Shown piece by piece: positions 6,741 to 8,796 of a stretch of DNA of 8,796 nt. Origin of the DNA: CAZQEZ01 sp964592475 (GTDB lineage: Bacteria; Bacteroidota; Bacteroidia; Cytophagales; Cyclobacteriaceae); the NCBI GenBank assembly GCA_964592475.1, contig CAZQEZ010000162.1, positions 1 to 8,796 on the forward strand. Reading direction: 5' to 3'. Under the pieces are notes generated by a model. That model worked only from the letters and a program-made list of their open reading frames with translations, made no database searches and was not told the DNA's origin. The position numbers were made by a program, and so were the translations under genes. Numbering within the stretch: position 1 is the first letter of the stretch; the number at the start of each line of letters is the position of its first letter.

Positions 6741-6748
6741 CAAATATG
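6741..6748 (-). promoter_or_regulatory. Probable -7 element of the ettA promoter
   Basis: On the minus strand CATATTTG (complement of 6741-6748), followed by CAC, matches seven of eight positions of the Bacteroidota -7 consensus TAnnTTTG. It sits about 20 bases before the ettA start codon, leaving a very short leader. No clear -33 element is visible in the A-rich sequence upstream. The 156-base divergent region (6721-6876) must also hold the promoter of the DUF349 gene. A weak candidate for that is TTTG (6784-6787) with TAAATTAG (6803-6810), but the spacing is short. Confidence 0.45.
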
Positions 6749-6876
6749 GGAATTTTTATTTTTTATCCTTTAATTGCGGAAAATTTGATTTAGTTAATTT
6801 TATAAATTAGCTATGGAATAAAAAGTTTTAATGTTTTAATTTTACTAAAATTAAAATAAAAAATAAATTAAATACA

Positions 6877-8127
6877 GTGGAAAACCATAAATATGGCTTT
6901 ATAGCAGATGGGAAAGTTTATTTAAAGGGCTTTCTGGATTATCCTGACCGACAAATAGGTGAAGTAAGAATTGATGAAGAAAGCTCTTTAAATTATTTCG
7001 TTGAAAGATTTGAGCTCGTAGAAAAAAAGGTGAATGATCTTGAAGCTGAAATTGAAAATGCAGAAAACAAAGGTTCTTACCTAATGAAATTGCTGCATTT
7101 GAAAAAAACAATACCTCAATTTGACGCATTAGGAGATTTTGAGCCTTTGCTAGAAAGACTTAATAAAAGAGAAGCTGAACTTAATCAATTAATTGAACTT
7201 AACCGGGTAAAAAACCTGGAAATAAAAAAGGGCTTGCTAGCAGAACTGGAAGTGTATAAAGACCTTGAAGATTTGCAAGATGCAAATGAAAAAGTGCATG
7301 AAATTAAAACTAAATGGATAAGGACAGGAGGGGTAAGTAAAAACCAGGAAGAAGAAGTAGAAGCCAAGTTTCAGCAATACCTTGATGAGTTTTATGGCCG
7401 AAAAAACAAGGCTCATAAGGAATACATGGAGAAATTGGAAAAAAATGTGATTCAATACGAATTATTATTGGCCGAAGCTGAAAAACAATCTCAAAATACA
7501 AATATCAAGACGGCTAATTTTGAAATGAAAAAACTTATGCAGCGCTGGAAAGACAGCGACCCAATACCTGCTGAAAGACGTGCAGTACTTTGGGATAAAT
7601 TTTTCAATATAAAGAAAAATATAGCCTATAAAGCCAAAATGGAGTATGATCGCAGGAAAGCCCCCCCGATGCGATTCTTGGATAAAGAACAGGTGTATAA
7701 AAAAGCACTTGAGTTTAAAGGCAGAAAAGATAGTGCCGCGGTAGTGGAAATAAAAAGATTGCTAATGAGCTGGAATAAAGCCGGGAAAATAGCACCTTAT
7801 AAGTTTAAGCAAATTGCTGAAGAATTCTACACTATCTGCGATGAAGTTATTGAATACAACTTTTTGGAAACTTTGGCTACTAAATCTGGTGGCTTTGCTG
7901 AAAAAGATCCAAATGAACAAATAAAGCAAAAAATATATTTATTAAAAGATCTTATTATACGAGATGAAAATGAACTTAGGAAGTTTCAGGAAAACTACAA
8001 CAATTACCACAAAGAGGGCCAACCGATCAACAAGTTACTTAGTTCGAAACTAGATAGCAAGCGCCGAAAACTGCGGGTAAAAAAGAGGATTTTACGAGAA
8101 TTGAAAGAAAAACTGAGTAGTATCTAA
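6877..8127 (+). CDS. DUF349 domain-containing coiled-coil protein
   Basis: The 416-residue cytoplasmic protein has no signal peptide or membrane segment. It opens with YGFIADGKVYLKGFLDYPDRQIGEV (6-30), the N-terminal motif typical of the Bacteroidota version. Three DUF349-like units follow, each marked by a Trp then a short turn and an acidic/aromatic helix: W147 (TKWIRTGG), W224 (QRWKDSDPIPAERRAVLWDKFF) and W299 (MSWNKAGKIAPYKFKQIAEEFY). Long charged helices, likely coiled coil, occupy about 45-70, 90-140 and 345-416, ending in a very basic tail. The start is GTG (6877-6879): no ATG exists in frame between the upstream stop at 6829-6831 and the conserved motif. The function of DUF349 proteins is not established to my knowledge. 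It diverges from ettA, and the DUF2795 gene follows 166 bases later. Confidence 0.88.
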   Translation: MENHKYGFIADGKVYLKGFLDYPDRQIGEVRIDEESSLNYFVERFELVEKKVNDLEAEIENAENKGSYLMKLLHLKKTIPQFDALGDFEPLLERLNKREAELNQLIELNRVKNLEIKKGLLAELEVYKDLEDLQDANEKVHEIKTKWIRTGGVSKNQEEEVEAKFQQYLDEFYGRKNKAHKEYMEKLEKNVIQYELLLAEAEKQSQNTNIKTANFEMKKLMQRWKDSDPIPAERRAVLWDKFFNIKKNIAYKAKMEYDRRKAPPMRFLDKEQVYKKALEFKGRKDSAAVVEIKRLLMSWNKAGKIAPYKFKQIAEEFYTICDEVIEYNFLETLATKSGGFAEKDPNEQIKQKIYLLKDLIIRDENELRKFQENYNNYHKEGQPINKLLSSKLDSKRRKLRVKKRILRELKEKLSSI

Positions 8128-8212
8128 AAAATAATTCAAAAATTAAATCAGATAAATGAACTTTTTTAGTTTACATTGAATATAATTAGTACGCTAAAAA
8201 AAACAAATTTTA

Positions 8213-8251
8213 AAATTAGCTCGTTAAGCACTTTGCAGAATCAGCTAATTT
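8213..8251. repeat. Inverted repeat between the DUF349 and DUF2795 genes
   Basis: AAATTAGCT (8213-8221) and AGCTAATTT (8243-8251) are perfect 9-bp complements with a 21-base loop. Pairing can extend outwards through A+T bases with a small bulge (ATTTTAAA on the left, TTTAAAAT on the right). It has no T run after it, so it is not a canonical terminator. It lies 43 bases upstream of the DUF2795 start, a place where it could act as an operator. The same 9-mer AAATTAGCT also occurs at 6804-6812, upstream of the DUF349 gene. Confidence 0.4.
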
Positions 8252-8293
8252 ATTTAAAATATGACTTTGAATAACTAATTAGGATTTTAGATT

Positions 8294-8515
8294 ATGTATT
8301 GGACATTAGAATTAGCCTCGTATCTTGAAGACGCTCCCTGGCCAGCAACCAAAGATGAGTTGATAGATTTTTCAATCAGGTCTGGTGCCCCACTGGAGGT
8401 AGTTGAAAATTTGCAAGAACTCGAAGATGATGGTCAGCCTTATGAAAATATTGAGGAGATATGGCCCGATTATCCCACCAAAGAAGACTTTTTCTTCAAC
8501 GAGGATGAGTATTAA
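8294..8515 (+). CDS. Small acidic DUF2795 protein
   Basis: The 73-residue protein matches the Bacteroidota DUF2795 family along its whole length as I recall it. Recognisable parts are an opening MYWTLELASYLEDAPWPATK, the helix DELIDFSIRSGAPLEVVENLQEL, and the acidic tail EIWPDYPTKEDFFFNEDEY. Asp and Glu dominate, and there is no export signal, so it is probably cytoplasmic. No function is known to me; a small adaptor-like or nucleic-acid-mimicking role would be speculation. It has its own upstream region (166 bases). A near -7 box, TGACTTTG (8262-8269), is seven of eight to consensus, so it may be transcribed separately from the DUF349 gene. The ATG at 8294 is the natural start, since it reproduces the conserved N-terminus. 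Confidence 0.9.
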   Translation: MYWTLELASYLEDAPWPATKDELIDFSIRSGAPLEVVENLQELEDDGQPYENIEEIWPDYPTKEDFFFNEDEY

Positions 8516-8565
8516 TATTTACGTAAGACAAAGGTTGTTTTTGGCAAGTAAAACTACTTTTGCTC

Positions 8566-8714
8566 GTAAACCTGATTAGACTCAATAACTGCAAGCCATT
8601 TTCTCTTTGAACCTGAATTATACATTCAGGTCAAATCTTATTAAGAATTCTCCAAAACGTATTTTCATAAATGTTTCAATTGATGGATATGTTACTACCC
8701 AATCAGGTATTTAC
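8566..8714. repeat. Long-range inverted repeat enclosing a second hairpin
   Basis: GTAAACCTGATT (8566-8577) is complementary to AATCAGG-TA-TTTAC (8701-8714) except for a two-base insertion in the right arm. Between the arms lies a tighter hairpin with the same ACCTGA core (8606-8635). The arrangement is thus two forward ACCTGA copies (8570, 8611) followed by two reversed copies (8626, 8702), nested symmetrically. The region has no supported gene. It may be the remnant of a small mobile or non-coding element, or a structured 3' region. Confidence 0.35.
8606..8635. repeat. Hairpin with 11-bp stem
   Basis: TTTGAACCTGAA (8606-8617) pairs with TTCAGGTCAAA (8625-8635) with one bulged A, around a 7-base loop (TTATACA). 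No T run follows directly on either strand. It lies 90 bases after the DUF2795 stop, rather far for its terminator. A weaker hairpin (GGCAAGTA around 8543-8550 with TACTTTTGC at 8555-8563) lies closer to that stop. Confidence 0.45.
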
Positions 8715-8772
8715 TAATGACGTCTTTCAATAAACGTGTTAAAAACACTTAACTTTAGTGATCCGGATTACA

Positions 8773-8788
8773 TACCGAGGCCTCGGTA
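8773..8788. repeat. Perfect 16-bp palindrome near the right end
   Basis: TACCGAGGCCTCGGTA reads the same on both strands with no spacer. The 8-bp palindrome ATCCGGAT precedes it at 8761-8768. Both are G+C-rich in an A+T-rich window. The palindrome ends eight bases from the window end. Possible explanations are the tip of a repeated or mobile element, or an assembly break or chimera at a fold-back structure. Confidence 0.6.
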
Positions 8789-8796
8789 CGGACCAG

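Larger units (their letters stand above)
8516..8796. other. Right-end region without a supported gene
   Basis: This 281-base stretch from the DUF2795 stop to the window end holds no convincing coding region on either strand. The longest open stretches with a start are about 20 codons. It does hold the hairpins described above, a GTGTT-AAA-AACAC inverted repeat around 8736-8748, and a sharp change to G+C-rich sequence from about 8760 (22 of the last 37 bases are G or C). The sequence character changes enough to suggest the edge of a repeat or mobile element at the contig end. Confidence 0.5.

Noticed and set aside
8554..8625. Minus-strand 23-codon frame starting MYNSGSKRKWLAVIESN
   Set aside because: It looks protein-like, but it is very short, begins right after an in-frame stop, starts within a hairpin arm, and matches no family I recognise. 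A chance frame or a gene remnant cannot be told apart.
8671..8733. Plus-strand 20-codon frame starting MFQLMDMLLPNQVF
   Set aside because: It is too short, with no recognisable motif, and it spans the right arm of an inverted repeat. I considered a transposase N-terminal remnant but cannot support it.
8516..8796. Integron attC-like recombination site
   Set aside because: ACTTAAC near 8747-8753 fits one core-site pattern, but no matching GTTRRRY partner lies at the other end, and there is no cassette gene or integrase.

Overview
This is a bacterial chromosomal window with an A+T-rich background. It almost certainly comes from Bacteroidota, most likely Cytophagales or a close relative. Evidence: Bacteroidota-type promoter elements (TAnnTTTG, -7 class) with no clear Shine-Dalgarno sequences; secreted protein families typical of the phylum; an N-terminal lipoprotein signal followed by an Asn/Glu-rich stretch; and a DUF349 gene followed by a small acidic DUF2795 gene. 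A run of exactly 100 N (4848-4947) shows that this is a scaffold. The unusual sequence at both ends suggests the window may be close to a whole contig or scaffold.

Layout. Positions 1-300 hold a short direct repeat and a decayed, twice-frameshifted N-terminal copy of the next gene. Positions 299-1450 encode a secreted protein with a C-terminal TlpA/thioredoxin-like domain that has lost both active-site cysteines. After a 277-base gap with a good promoter come two translationally coupled genes (4-base overlap): a secreted protein of unknown function (1728-2312) and a right-handed beta-helix lipoprotein (2309-3727). The minus strand then carries housekeeping genes: radC (3776-4486), rpsT (4578-4832, with its own terminator), the assembly gap, and an EttA-type ABC-F ATPase (5041-6720). 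Diverging from it on the plus strand are a three-repeat DUF349 protein (6877-8127) and a DUF2795 protein (8294-8515). The last 281 bases hold no convincing gene but contain nested inverted repeats and end in a GC-rich 16-bp perfect palindrome.

How the genes fit together. The left third (299-3727) is an accessory, cell-envelope-directed block: all three products carry export signals. Only the last two are clearly one operon. The middle and right are core functions: ribosomal protein S20 and a translation factor that gates ribosomes by energy state, plus conserved Bacteroidota proteins of unknown role.

I do not see a convincing new multi-gene system. The points most worth a second look are the cysteine-less TlpA-like protein with its broken neighbouring paralogue, the compositionally distinct beta-helix lipoprotein coupled to an unknown secreted protein, and the structured, GC-rich right-hand end.
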